In this document: positions 50,369-60,258 of the stretch, one piece after another
Position numbering within the stretch: the first letter of the stretch is position 1
Layout of the letters: each line of letters opens with the position of its first letter
Source: Hetaerina americana
Lineage: Eukaryota > Arthropoda > Insecta > Odonata > Calopterygidae
Reading direction: 5' to 3'
Assembly: GCA_022747635.1 (NCBI GenBank)
Contig: JAKTNV010000026.1
Location: forward strand, 5,824,007 to 5,888,006
Length of the DNA stretch: 64,000 nt
The notes under the pieces: model-generated
What the model was told of the DNA's origin: nothing
Database searches by the model: none
Seen by the model: only the letters and a program-made list of their open reading frames with translations
Position numbers and translations under genes: made by a program

Positions 50369-50562
50369 CTGGGCTCGAAGGGCAGCGGCGGCGATTCGCC
50401 CACGCAGTTCTCCCCGTTCCCCTCGCCACTACCCAGCACGCCTCAGATTCCTTCCGTTCCATCCTCCCCCTTCCCACCCTCCTTTCCGATACCCCAAATC
50501 TTTTCCCCACAAACGTCCCACCCGCACAACGCAACAGTCCCAACTGTGCCTCGGCCCACTCC

Positions 50563-50601
50563 CTCTCACTCCCCCGTCTCTCACTCCCCCGTCTCTCACT
50601 T
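50563..50601 (+). repeat. 15-bp tandem repeat, 2.6 copies
   Basis: CTCTCACTCCCCCGT occurs at 50563-50577 and 50578-50592, with a partial third copy to 50601. It gives repeated Ser-Pro or Leu-Pro words in the overlapping frames. Confidence 0.85.
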
Positions 50602-50830
50602 CCTTCCACCGGCCTCTTTTTTTCCCCCTGGTCGCTTTTCCCCCACCTCCTCTCCCCTGAGGCGAGGTGAAAATTCCGAGAATCCCACTCTAAAACGCTC
50701 ACCGAAAACCGATTTTTTCCCACCTACGACATAGCTTCCAGTCATCGTGTCCTCCCACAACTGTCCCTGCCTTCTTCCTCTCTCCTAGTTTTCCGAATCT
50801 TCTCTTCCCCAAACCGTGTTGTTCCCTGTG

Positions 50831-52189
50831 CTACGGGCGAGAGCGGCGTTGGAATTAGTTCTGTCCTTTTGATGTGTAGAAGTCCACGCTCTCTTCAACC
50901 AGGCTGAGAGTAATCTCGAATACCAGCGAAGAATTTAGGACTAACGTACTCTACTCCAGTTCAGCAGTTCAGGATCATTGGTGCACAATCCTTGACTGTC
51001 TATTTTGTTTTTCTAAATGAAACGATATGGGTATTCCACATTGTATTTTCACCTTTACGTTCAAATAATGAAGAAATATCTCTTTCTTAATTTATGAAAT
51101 ATATACTTAAATTACCTATCGACGTAATCAAATAATTCAAATAAACGGTAGCATATCTATCTTTACTACTTTTGTACAAAAACCTTAAAGGCTCATAAGT
51201 GGGGAAAATATATTTTGCGGCCGAATGATAGACGAGTGCTGTGTATTATAGGTAGTATTTAATGTTAGGATAATGGTTTTCTTTTAAGCCTAAGAGGCTA
51301 ACATCAATTTATTTTGGATCAATGAATGTACATCTAATTCATTACTGGACATTCAAACTGTTTGCTATTGAAAATGAGGCTTTCGTTCGAACTACTTTCT
51401 AAATTTTTGAAGCAAAATCGAATGCAATGTTTACGTATTGAACTTTGACATCCTAGCGCCTTAGACGGTAAGTCGATAATTTTAAGAAACACCCTCCCAC
51501 ACTAAGATTGAGGAATAAAACAATAAATAGCTAATATTTGGTCTTTTGGGGAACATTTTGAAACTTCCACTTAAGTTTTCAGGTGACATGAGAGTTTGAT
51601 TAATTTCCTTGGGAAAGCATGACCATTTTAGTGTAAAATTCGAACGAATGACTTGCGATGAAGAAAATATCCTGAAAATATCACGAAAACTTGATAAGAC
51701 TATTAAAGAATTGTTAGCAGTCGGAAAACTTCCTTATTATCATTTCAATTTATTTTACATCTTTAAGTGTGCCACACGTTTGAAATTTGGAAGTCTGGTT
51801 CAAATACCGTCATTATAATGATCCGCACGTACCCATTTCCTACTTATACATTGCACCAGATTTTTGTTGTGAAATTTCGGAAAAAATATTGCAACTAGAG
51901 CATCGACATTTTAAATAAGCTTAAGAAGTGAAATTATAAAATTTAATTTCCATCGATTTGACTTCTGCTATCCATGTCCACACCACCTTGTGTTATTTCT
52001 GCTGATTGACATTGAGGTCGAATACTTACGCCGTATTCTCCTTATCAATTAACCAGCCCAAGTATTGAGTGTAGATCTTTGAAGAGGACATCTTGAGATA
52101 AAATACGTTTTTTGAGGGCAACGCCTAATCCTACGGAAGAATTTCATGCGGCTTTTTTTCGGATGAAAATGAAAGCCATTTCTTGAGAT
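50831..52189. other. AT-rich non-coding DNA, nothing recognised
   Basis: No supported feature. Confidence 0.4.
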
Positions 52190-52520
52190 GAACGTAGGGA
52201 GCGAGCGACCCGGGTGTAGGACATGGAAGGGAAAGGGGTTAGAGGTTGAGTATGATGTCTAAGGGCGACAAAGAAAGTGGGGCAGGCAGTGGGTGAGTTA
52301 AGGGAAAACATGAAGGAACAGTGAGGAAAGGTAAGGAAAAACAAGGACGACAAGGACACTAACAGAAGAAGAGTGGCAGAAAGGCGGAGACAAACGACTT
52401 ACATTACGGCGAAATTGAGAGCACGGGGCAGGGTCGACCAAACTTTCCGCCCTCTGGGGCACATGAGGAAGTTGAGAAGTCTCCTAGGGTCGGAGCACAA
52501 AGTGAATGTGGAGCTTTTTT
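52190..52520. other. Small purine-rich island
   Basis: Plus-strand G/A bias (GGGAGCGAGCGACC, GGAAGGGAAAGGGG, GGACGACAAGGACA) runs over about 330 bases, with short compositional frames. No gene is recognised. Confidence 0.4.
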
Positions 52521-52923
52521 CGTGGTCCACATTTTTTTCTCCGACCAACCCAACAGTTTTTAGGGCAAAATTTTTTTTTAGACTTGCGAGTTTGTGAAAG
52601 TTTAAACTATATTATGTGCATTTTAATGGCACTACGATATAATATTTGAAGGGATATTCAAGCTTTAATTGTGCCTTAGGTGGTTAACCAGGGAAAATCA
52701 AATGTTATCTGTTCCACTTGCTCTGCCATTGTATTAAACGAGTTGTGTTAACATTCTCAGGGATAATGATTTAACTCAAATGCGGAAATTAAAAAACAAA
52801 TGCAAAATTTTCACATTCTTCTTAATCTACCATCATAGAATGTTTCAAACAATAAACATTATCCGTAGAATTTTTTAAAGTGCAATTTATTTATAGGTTA
52901 TATTTTGTTTGGAGAGGCTAAGA
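52521..52923. other. AT-rich non-coding DNA, nothing recognised
   Basis: No supported feature. Confidence 0.4.
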
Positions 52924-53106
52924 AATAAATGAAAAAGAAAAACTTTGTTCCAATCCACCACTTTATTTCAGGTACGACTAGTTTCGACGCTACGGCGTCA
53001 TCCTCAGGTACCTGAAATAAAGTGGTGGATTGGAACAAAGTTTTTCTTTTTCATTTATTAAAATGAACTTCAACAAAGTTGAGGCTGAAACTATTGAGAT
53101 AAAGGC
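52924..53106 (-). mobile_element. Hairpin element with 52-bp perfect arms, Penelope-like terminus candidate
   Basis: 52924-52975 and 53008-53059 are perfect reverse complements over 52 bases, around a 32-base loop. Read on the minus strand, the arm end and loop give GGTAC, CTGAGGA, T, GACGC-CGTA-GCGTC, GAAAC, TA, GTC, GTACC. That is the order of a type I hammerhead ribozyme with a minimal helix III, except for one extra T before helix II. Known Penelope-like retroelements carry such ribozymes at their ends and often inverted terminal pieces; this is family knowledge. After the right arm comes a tail ending GAAACTATTGAGATAAA. The element at 56384 shares the core and tail style. No reverse transcriptase is present, so the family assignment is an inference. 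Confidence 0.55.
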
Positions 53107-53310
53107 TAAGAAATGTTTGATTGTTCAATGTATATACCTAAAATCTACCCTAAATGGAAGAATACCAATAACAATACGAGGGAAAAAGATATTTTTGCGT
53201 AGTTAACAACTTTTTTATGTAATAAAATCCCATCATGACTGTGTTAGCAGAAGAAGTTTGAAGTTAGCGGAGTGCTTTTTAACTAAGTACTGGCGAGAAT
53301 TTCACAATCA
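53107..53310. other. AT-rich spacer between hairpin element and SINE
   Basis: No feature recognised. It ends just before the left target copy of the SINE. Confidence 0.4.
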
Positions 53311-53324
53311 TATTATGAATTAAG

Positions 53325-53601
53325 GGTCGCGGTAGTCCAGGGGGTAGAGCGTTGGCCTACTGACCGGAGGGTCCCGGGTTCGATTCCCGGGCAAGGCACT
53401 CTGGGTACCTGCAGCTCCACCCAAGCTATGTGATTTTTCGGGTACCAGGCCTTCCTGGGAAACCATAACTGACACAGTGAAAGGAACTGGCCTCCCTACC
53501 CTGATGTGTGAATTTCACACGCCATCGGGCTTAGTACTGGGTGAACTCTGCCATCACCTACCAAACCGACCTTCGAGTTGATTACTGTGTTTATGGTTTT
53601 T
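53325..53601 (+). mobile_element. SINE-A, complete copy with 14-bp TSD
   Basis: This is the best preserved SINE-A copy. A-box region GGTAGTCCAGGGGGTAGAGC (53331-53350) and exact B box GGTTCGATTCC (53377-53387) lie in a tRNA-like head, followed by the same body as the copy at 38276. Identical TATTATGAATTAAG copies flank it at 53311-53324 and 53602-53615, showing a rather recent LINE-driven insertion. The 3' end has only a short T run rather than poly-A. Confidence 0.9.
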
Positions 53602-53615
53602 TATTATGAATTAAG

Positions 53616-55504
53616 ATGTAAATTTAGCTGGTGTAGTGCAGATGGGATACTGACGGAGGTACGTGATGACTACAAAAGGTTTATGATTGTTGCTTCATCT
53701 ATCGGTGTAGAAGATGTATTGCAGATGTATAAAGTAAGTGCAAACCCTTATCCTTAAGTTGCTGATTGTGCTGGGGCTGCTAGTGATTGCTTAAATTTGA
53801 TAATCAAAAACCAATGAAAGTAATAAATTAAATAGTAATTTATAGCTTGTAGGTTATTTTGCATACTTAATGGGTTTTCAAAACCAACTTCCAGGAAAAA
53901 TGTGGAAGGCTATCTCATAGTAATTAGGTGGTGTTTGTCCTCCATTTCGGTTCCTAGAGTCATATGAAAATGCCAATCATTTGGTTGCCACAAAAATTTA
54001 ACGAATTCGTTGTCTACTCGCTTTAGAGCAAGCATTAATGATTTTAATTGTGTTAGCATGTTTAGAAATATTTTTTTCCTTATAAGTTAGTCACCTGGAT
54101 AGTTAATTGATTAGCTACGTGCTGTTGCTGTTTCCGGCCCCATTAATTAAATTTAAGGATTTAATCAAAATAAACTATTTTGTTTTTAAAAGAAGAACTA
54201 TTGTTTAAAGTAAATTGTTAAAACTTCCTTGGTACATACTCGTAGTGAGGAAAATAGAGCTGGAATTATCCCGCGCCTTCGTTCATGAAACTCTACTTTC
54301 CTTCACAATAGCTGGAGGCTTCTTCTGATGTAGTTGGGTGTGGGTGAAAGGCGTAGGGAAGTTTCGTGCTTGAAATCATTATGAGGAACATAAAGGTATG
54401 AGAAAAGGAGGAAAATTACAAGATGAGGCGCATTAGGAGGCTATTGAAATAAAAAGAAACGCTTAAAAATATAATGAAGAATTTTAACCGATATGATTAA
54501 TATTGAAAAGTCAATAACTGTCAAAACAAGATCCTTAACTTTTGAAAATTACACCGTCAGAAAATTTTAATCCAAAAATTCCCCTTTATTTGGTAATAAC
54601 TCTATGATCAAGTTTAACTTTTCTTCTGAAGTGATATGAAGTAGTATTTTCACAATTTTATTAAATATTTTATGCGAAAGGACCTTTATATTCTATATTT
54701 ATTGTATTTTACCTTCAAATGTCTTCTTTAGTTTAAAATAAAAACAAAATTTATGCGGACGTGGATAGGGTCAAATCTATAGGTATGGTATGGCTACACT
54801 ACCTGTGTGGTAGTCTATCATGCTTGGAAGAGTTTCAGCCAGAGCGTATTAATCTCCTAACTCGCAACCTTCATCCGGAACATAGCTGGTAATTTCCGTT
54901 TCCTCGATTGCTATGCGATCGAAATAATCGTGATATAAGTATTTTCTTTATAGGAACTTTCAGCAATACTATCTCTTGCTCAGATTCGAAGAACTACCAT
55001 TTGTCACGTTCGTTGGAGTGACCCTGAAAAAGTCTCATACCCGGAGCGTTCATGAAACAATTTAAACTCACCTAGTTGAACTAGTGCAGACAACATGCGC
55101 TAATATTTTATATAAATTCGCGCTAAATATGAAATAACCGTTTTGTGATTAAGAGGTTAGCAACCGAGAGAGATACATGTATAAATATATAGGTATAAAA
55201 AATAATTCAATCCAAACAAAACTATTTTATTAGAAAACTTAAAGTACTCCAAGCAAGAAAGGAAGCACTGACAGGAGAGGAAACCAACTATCTCACCATT
55301 GGGTCTCTGAATTCCTGAATTGGGATTATTCATTTGATATATAAAAAAATATATGTAGATTTTTTGACGAAAGTTTGATTTTGTTACTACTAAAAATTAT
55401 CTCTTTCGGAGAATGATGGAAAAAATTAAGTCATTATGCAATTGGGCCAGAAGGATAGAGAAAATGAGGTCCATGATGGGTAGTTGATTAACTTTGTAGT
55501 GTAG
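53616..55504. other. AT-rich non-coding DNA, nothing recognised
   Basis: No frame over 60 codons and no repeat could be supported. Confidence 0.4.
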
Positions 55505-55640
55505 CGGAACGACGGATGTTGGATGAAATTAGATCGAAGTGAAAGAAATGGGTGGAGAATTTATTGAACGATGATGAGATATCGAAAGAGGGGATAGAAG
55601 AGGAAATGTTATTTTTAGCTGAGAGAAGGTAGAAGATAAG
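55505..55640 (+). pseudogene. Possible decayed LINE 3' fragment
   Basis: In one plus frame the text reads ERRMLDEIRSK, a stop, KKWVENLLNDDEISKEGIEE, and goes on to another stop. The KKW-x4-L-x-D-x3-KE-x-IE layout recalls the end of LINE C-terminal domains such as those at 32469 and 61494. It is short and could be chance. Confidence 0.3.
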
Positions 55641-55998
55641 TAGATTGGTATTGAGGACAGGGCCAAATATGAAGAATTGAGCAGGAATAAGTAGTAAATA
55701 ATATTCATACTGTTAATATATTTTTGGACGAGTTGCAAGTGTTCCATGACTCTCTGTATCATGTCCGTGATTGGCAGACCTACCCGTACCTATGGTGTTA
55801 ATTTGTGTAGTGAGTCAACTTAGAGGTAAATAACGCTCATGCGTGGTGTCCGTTGGTATTCAAGATTTGCCTTATCAGGTTTTCAGTTTCCAAATTTGCA
55901 GTAAATATACAGTACGAGTATTTTTCAGTAAACGAGGAAATACTGCTTAGTATTTTTACATTTTGAATAATGAATTATTAAAAAAACCGCTGAGTTGT
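55641..55998. other. Non-coding DNA, nothing recognised
   Basis: No supported feature. Confidence 0.35.
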
Positions 55999-56236
55999 CA
56001 ACCGGAAAGTCGGTTTGATACTTGAGGATAGAGTTCATCTAGTACTGAGCCCAACGGCGGGTGGAATTCTCACATCAAGGCTGGAGTGACAGTTCCCTAT
56101 GATTTTCCAGGAATATTTGGCACCCGAAAAATTACGCAGCTTGGGCGCCCACCGACGTACCCTGGAAGCGAACCCGGATATTTCGCAGGGTCAGTAAGTC
56201 TACCCATCAGCTCTACTCACTAGACTATCACGTCCC
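55999..56236 (-). mobile_element. SINE-A copy, minus orientation, old and truncated
   Basis: On the minus strand it matches SINE-A from GGGACGTGATAGTCTAGTGA at the 56236 end to the ACCGACTTTCCGG region near 55999. Landmarks such as GAGCCCAACGGCGGGTG and GCACCCGAAAAATTACG are shared with the copy at 41687. The last part of the body (GATTACTGTG...) is lost. The B box is badly mutated and one internal block is missing, so it is the oldest of the four copies. Confidence 0.75.
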
Positions 56237-56383
56237 CTAATGAAGAATAAGTAGTCTAGCTGTGAATTTTAAGAATTTGGATGATTCTTATGAGTGTTGT
56301 TCATTTCCGGAATATAGAATGTTTCAACAATGTTGTGCTTAAATAAATTTGTTACGCTATTTATATTCATATTCATTGAAAGA

Positions 56384-56590
56384 AGAACACAACGTATTTT
56401 TCCACTGTTTTTTAGTTGGGTGCTAAGAGTTGCAACGCTTAGACGTCATCATAACGTACTTGATGTCGCCTAAGTGTCGAAACTAGTAGTACCAAAATAA
56501 AGAACAGTGTAAAAACGTTTTATGTTCTACATTCCAAGAACATCAACTGCCACAATGTTGAGCCAGAAATCATCGAAATAAAACCTTTAT
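56384..56590 (+). mobile_element. Diverged hairpin element, relative of the 52924 element
   Basis: The segment 56384-56458 is an imperfect reverse complement of 56457-56525, meeting at a GTAC palindrome (56456-56459). Each arm carries the same core as the 52924 element. The right arm reads GTGTCGAAACTAGTAGTACC, and the left arm on the minus strand reads GATGACGTCTAAGCGTTGCA. After the right arm a tail with CAACAATG/AATGTTGAG words ends CATCGAAATAAAA, matching the style of the first element. Here the core itself is duplicated, whereas in the first element only the outer arms are. The core is too mutated for an active ribozyme. Confidence 0.5.
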
Positions 56591-58597
56591 ATCATTAAGT
56601 GAAATATTAATTCATGCAATTCCCTATTTAATACGGTTAATTTGGTTATTACCTACAATTTGTTTAATATTAATTGAGCTAATGTTAAGGCCAATATATA
56701 ATGCCGTATGCCATAGAATTCCGTAAATTTAAAAAAGTATATTTGGAGAAAGTTGTTTCCTTCTTCAGTAAGATGTTATGCACTCACAGTAGTTAACGTT
56801 TATAATGCCACCTATTTTATGCAGTGAATTGGACTGCGCCCATCGTTTCGCTAATTAAGTTAGGTTGGGAAGTTGTCTTGTTTTAGTGGATTCATTGCAA
56901 TCTCACTGTGTCCTATGAATTGAGCTGTCTCAACAATTCTTTCATCGTTGGAGTTTTATTATAAGCAAGTGAAGGTTATAAATGTTCGCATAGGATTTTA
57001 TGCATTCGGGTGCAAATTTTTAAAGCAGTTGAGGTCACTTTCATGTGCTACAGCCATACGTCACCTGAATCGCGAGTTGGCGTGACTTAGGGGCCATTTG
57101 CGAGGCGGGGAGTCCGTAATTAATTCACGAACGAAGAACGCTGCGATAATGAGAGTTGGCGCTTAAGTTCTCAGAGATTAACGCCGATGCATAATCCAAG
57201 TTGCTTACGTTTCAGGTTAACAGGATGAATTAAGCAACGAACATACTATTTCCGCCAGCGTTCCGAAGAACAGAAAGGAGAGTGACATTTCCAAGCGTCT
57301 TTTGTTTTCTTTAATGCTGTGATGAAATATATATTATTGATAACAAGGGCTTTTTTTTAGGAAGGCGTTGCGTTAAATAATCCCAACCCGTAACTCTGGG
57401 AAAACTGCTTATTGGGCCTGGTTTATCTGTATACGCGAATAAATGTAATATTTATGAAACCTCATTTGTTGGTAATGTATTGGTTTCCCATTAGTAAGCT
57501 AATGTGACGAAAATTGCTTAAGTGATGTTCAATATGGAGATTAACTCTAATTCTCGAGTTTTCGCCGATGTTTCCTGAGTTTAATTGCGCTATTTCGTGA
57601 AGCGTAATAATGCAATTAACGTTAGATCCGCATCCTGGGGTTATGTATGCAAAGCTATGTCCTTGCTTGTTTTATTCAGCTAAGGGGATTTACAATTAAG
57701 GAATTTGGTGCAACATTGGTCAAACGTGTCAAACAGAGAAATGAAATGGCAAGAAGCGTGAAGGGGGTTGGACCTTAGGGTTGGATCTCCCAATTTCGCT
57801 CGTGTGCCTTCATCATTACTTGTTTCGTTCCTCGTGGTTACATTGGGGAATGAATGCCTAATTTCTTTGGCTGGCATTTTCTCAACTTATTTCCATTACT
57901 TGGGGCAAATTCCTGCTTTTCACCTGTCAACGTAACTCGACCTTAACTTGGGTAGATCCGAACTCCATTTTCTGCTCGAGTGACCTAATCCGTATACCTG
58001 AGTCGTCTACTCCTCCCATGAACGAGTTCTTCCATCCTGGCTGTAGTTCCTTAAGCCGCCTTAATTTAGGAATAGGGAGCGGTGGGTAATTTTCCATTCC
58101 ACGAAAAGGGAAATTTGTAACTAGAGGCTAATATCCTCGTGCCAAAACGGGAAAGCTTAAAGCTCCTGAAAGCGACCGTAGCGCCACATTCGTTTAAAAT
58201 TCAATAAATGCCGCTGTGTGTAATTTGCACTTTTCGTTGTGGCGAAAATTGGAAGCGAAGCGAGTGGACAAAGAGGTATGGTATCAAAAATCAGGCAGCT
58301 GTTTAGTGAGAATTACAAAGCAGGACCTTCACAGCAGGACAAATTAAGTGGATGGCCTCAAGTGTTTTTTATCAGCGCAAATATTTATCTATGTGCAAAG
58401 GGTGAAAGTCATTGTTTCCGATATAAATGAAATAATTTAGGACATGACTGTTTTGCTTAAATTGCCTCATTTTCACCGTTGTACTAATAAAGGAAAGTTA
58501 ATTGCAAGTTAACATTTTGAGAGAATCTTTTAATTCAGCAATTTTGCCCCAATCGTGACTATTTACTCTCATACTTCTCATAAAATAATGATTTATA
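56591..58597. other. Non-coding DNA, nothing recognised
   Basis: No supported gene. It is slightly GC-richer with CpGs at 57060-57300 and 57900-58240, without exon evidence. Confidence 0.4.
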
Positions 58598-58800
58598 CAG
58601 GGTTCGTCCGGAAAATAAGTGTACTGACTCCTGGGCTGGGCGCGCCGCTCCAGGCGCGCCCAGCACCGCTCTGACGGGCTGCGATTGGAGGGGGGTATGT
58701 TGGCAAGCGACGCTGAAAAGGGCAGTCGGCTCTGAGCTGTGGTGTAGTGAGGGGCTCTGTTAACGCGAACCTCCACGCTCGACCCACGTCACGGAACGCG

Positions 58801-58989
58801 ATGCAGAAGCAGCGTTATTCCATCAAATTTGCGGTAAAGCTTGGGAAATCGTCTACCGAAACTGTCGGTATGATTAACCAGGCTTACGGGGAGTCAGCCA
58901 TGTCCAGAAACATGATCTTTCGGTGGCACAAGATGTTCGTGGAGGGCAGAGAAGAGGTCGACGACGAGTCTTCGAGAGGTTCCCGATGA
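58801..58989 (+). pseudogene. Mariner transposase N-terminal fragment
   Basis: From the ATG at 58801 (MQKQRYSIKFAVKLGKSSTE...) the product matches the first helix-turn-helix DNA-binding part of mariner transposases, with AYGESAMSRNMIFRWHKMFV as landmark. It stops after 62 residues at a deletion junction that shifts the frame. An upstream in-frame ATG exists at 58747, but the 58801 start fits the family and the neighbouring mariner. All catalytic residues are missing. Confidence 0.85.
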
Positions 58990-59074
58990 TGCCTTCGCGG
59001 GAGCGTTCCAGGAATGGGAACGCCGCTGGAACAAGTGTATCGACTCACAAGGGTCCTATTTTGAGGAATATTAG
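58988..59074 (+). pseudogene. Mariner transposase C-terminal fragment
   Basis: In another frame the text reads DAFAGAFQEWERRWNKCIDS and ends FEEY-stop, the usual C-terminus of mariner transposases. The intact neighbour has AYGEWEQRYTKCVAAQGAYF at the same place. It is joined directly to the N-terminal piece, so roughly the middle 250 residues were lost in one deletion. Confidence 0.8.
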
Positions 59075-59145
59075 CTTAAGATATGTAAAAGTGTAATACA
59101 TTTTTTTTCCTGAGCTCAGTACAATTATTTTCCGGACGAACCCTG

Positions 59146-59327
59146 TAATCCTATTGTAATGACTCTAAATTTTATTAATTATTTGGCATGCGAAATAAAT
59201 TAAATTGAATGCAATAATTTTATTGTGAAACATATCAAGAAGAAAATAAATAAATCGAATCGTGAATCGTTTTAGTAATTTGATCCACACTGTAATTGAG
59301 ATGAGAAGCTTTATTACTCATGATTTA
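59146..59327. other. 182-bp spacer between two mariners
   Basis: AT-rich sequence including the TA duplications of both elements. No other feature. Confidence 0.6.
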
Positions 59328-60256
59328 CAGGGTCGGACCCAAAAGTGGTAGGACTGATTTTCTCTGGCGCGAACGGAGCGGTGGAGGGGGGTCTGCTTGG
59401 CAGGGTAAGGTGGAGGGGGCTCTTAGTAACAGACCGACCCAAACCTCAGTCGCCTGCGGGCTGTCGTTGAGTGAGGACACCGTTTTTAGTGAAGCAAGTT
59501 TTTTTCCGCGTCGAAAAACAAAATGAATCTGAATTTAGAGCAACGTTATTCCGTGAAGTTTTGTGCGAAACTCGGGAAGACGGCAACTGAGACCCTCGAT
59601 ATGATGAAGCAGGCTTATGGGGACACTGCCTTAAGCCGTTTCACAGTATTTGAGTGGAACAAGTTGTTTAAAGAGGGTAGGGAACTCGTTGAAGACGACC
59701 ATCGCTCCGGATGGCCGTCGACGGCAAGAACCGACACGAATGTGGACAGAGTGAGGACACTGCTGAACACAGACCGACGCTTAACCAGTGAAGAAATTGC
59801 AGACCTTCACCAGGTGCTCACCCGCCTCCGAGAACGAGTGAAAAGAGTCCGACCGGCCATCGCAAACTGCTGGGTGCTTCATCATGACAACGCACCGTGC
59901 CATGGCGCGATCGTCGTCAGACAGCTCCTGGCCGAATACGGCGTTGCCACGTTGCCGCACCCGCCCTATTCTCCCGATCTGGTACCACCGGACTTCTTCT
60001 TCTTCCCCCTGATGAAAAGACAGCTCAAGGGACGACGTTTTGACTCGATAAAGGCCGTTCAAGAGGCTTCGACGAGGGTCATCAACGGTATCCCCAAAGA
60101 AAATTTCCAGCGGGCGTACGGGGAATGGGAGCAACGTTATACTAAGTGTGTAGCAGCTCAAGGAGCATACTTTGAAGATTATTAAGTCGATGTAAGTATA
60201 TCGTCAATAAAATTCTTGTAAAAAAATCAGTCCTACCACTTTTGTGTGCGACCCTG
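59328..60256 (+). mobile_element. Internally deleted mariner (929 bp) with open transposase frame
   Basis: The left end CAGGGTCGGACCCAAAAGTG and the right end pair over about 34 bases with two mismatches. TA flanks both sides (59326-59327 and 60257-60258). The inverted repeats differ from those of the mariner next door, so it is another subfamily. It contains a 220-codon frame derived from a transposase that is about 345 residues in full-length relatives. Its size fits an internally deleted, non-autonomous copy. Confidence 0.95.
59523..60185 (+). CDS. Mariner transposase with in-frame internal deletion
   Basis: The ATG at 59523 gives an unbroken 220-residue product. Residues 1-60 form the N-terminal helix-turn-helix (QAYGDTALSRFTVFEWNKLF), and residues 60-94 are the start of the second DNA-binding part (HRSGWPSTAR, LTSEEIAD). 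Around residue 95-97 it jumps to LTRLRERVKRVRP, normally more than 100 residues further on. The catalytic part keeps HHDNAPCH with Asp122 and YSPDL-VPPDFFFFP with Asp157, 34 residues apart as in the D,D34D triad. The first catalytic Asp is in the missing part. The protein should bind its inverted repeats but cannot cut DNA. The clean frame suggests a young copy or, less likely, a retained repressor. The end FEDY-stop is typical of the family. Confidence 0.85.
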   Translation: MNLNLEQRYSVKFCAKLGKTATETLDMMKQAYGDTALSRFTVFEWNKLFKEGRELVEDDHRSGWPSTARTDTNVDRVRTLLNTDRRLTSEEIADLHQVLTRLRERVKRVRPAIANCWVLHHDNAPCHGAIVVRQLLAEYGVATLPHPPYSPDLVPPDFFFFPLMKRQLKGRRFDSIKAVQEASTRVINGIPKENFQRAYGEWEQRYTKCVAAQGAYFEDY

Positions 60257-60258
60257 TA

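Larger units (their letters stand above)
49880..50830. other. GC island, purine-rich then strongly pyrimidine-rich
   Basis: From 49980 to 50070 the plus strand is G/A-rich. From about 50110 to 50830 it is C/T-rich. Overlapping frames of 226 (plus), 203 (minus) and 150 (plus) codons are all open at once, with Ser/Pro/Arg-rich products and no domain. That is the signature of stop-poor composition, not of a gene. It contains a near-perfect palindrome at 50345-50368 and a 15-bp tandem repeat at 50563-50601. Confidence 0.5.
58598..59145 (+). mobile_element. Internally deleted mariner (548 bp)
   Basis: It starts CAGGGTTCGTCCGGAAAATA and ends with the reverse complement of the same sequence. The inverted repeats pair over about 29 bases with one mismatch. 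TA flanks it at 58596-58597 and 59146-59147. Between them lie the first part and the last part of a mariner transposase joined by a deletion. A perfect 12-bp GC hairpin, GCTGGGCGCGCC with GGCGCGCCCAGC, lies at 58635-58646 and 58653-58664 in the untranslated leader. It is non-autonomous. Confidence 0.93.

Noticed and set aside
49990..50723. Genes of 226 (plus) and 203 (minus) codons
   Set aside because: Several overlapping frames on both strands are open together in C/T-biased DNA and products are low-complexity, so the openness comes from composition.
53325..53400. A tRNA gene in the SINE-A heads (also at 38276)
   Set aside because: The head is fused to a 200-base body repeated four times and flanked by target duplications, so it is a SINE.
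58598..60256. An active autonomous mariner
   Set aside because: Both transposase frames lack the middle part including the first catalytic Asp, so neither can transpose by itself.
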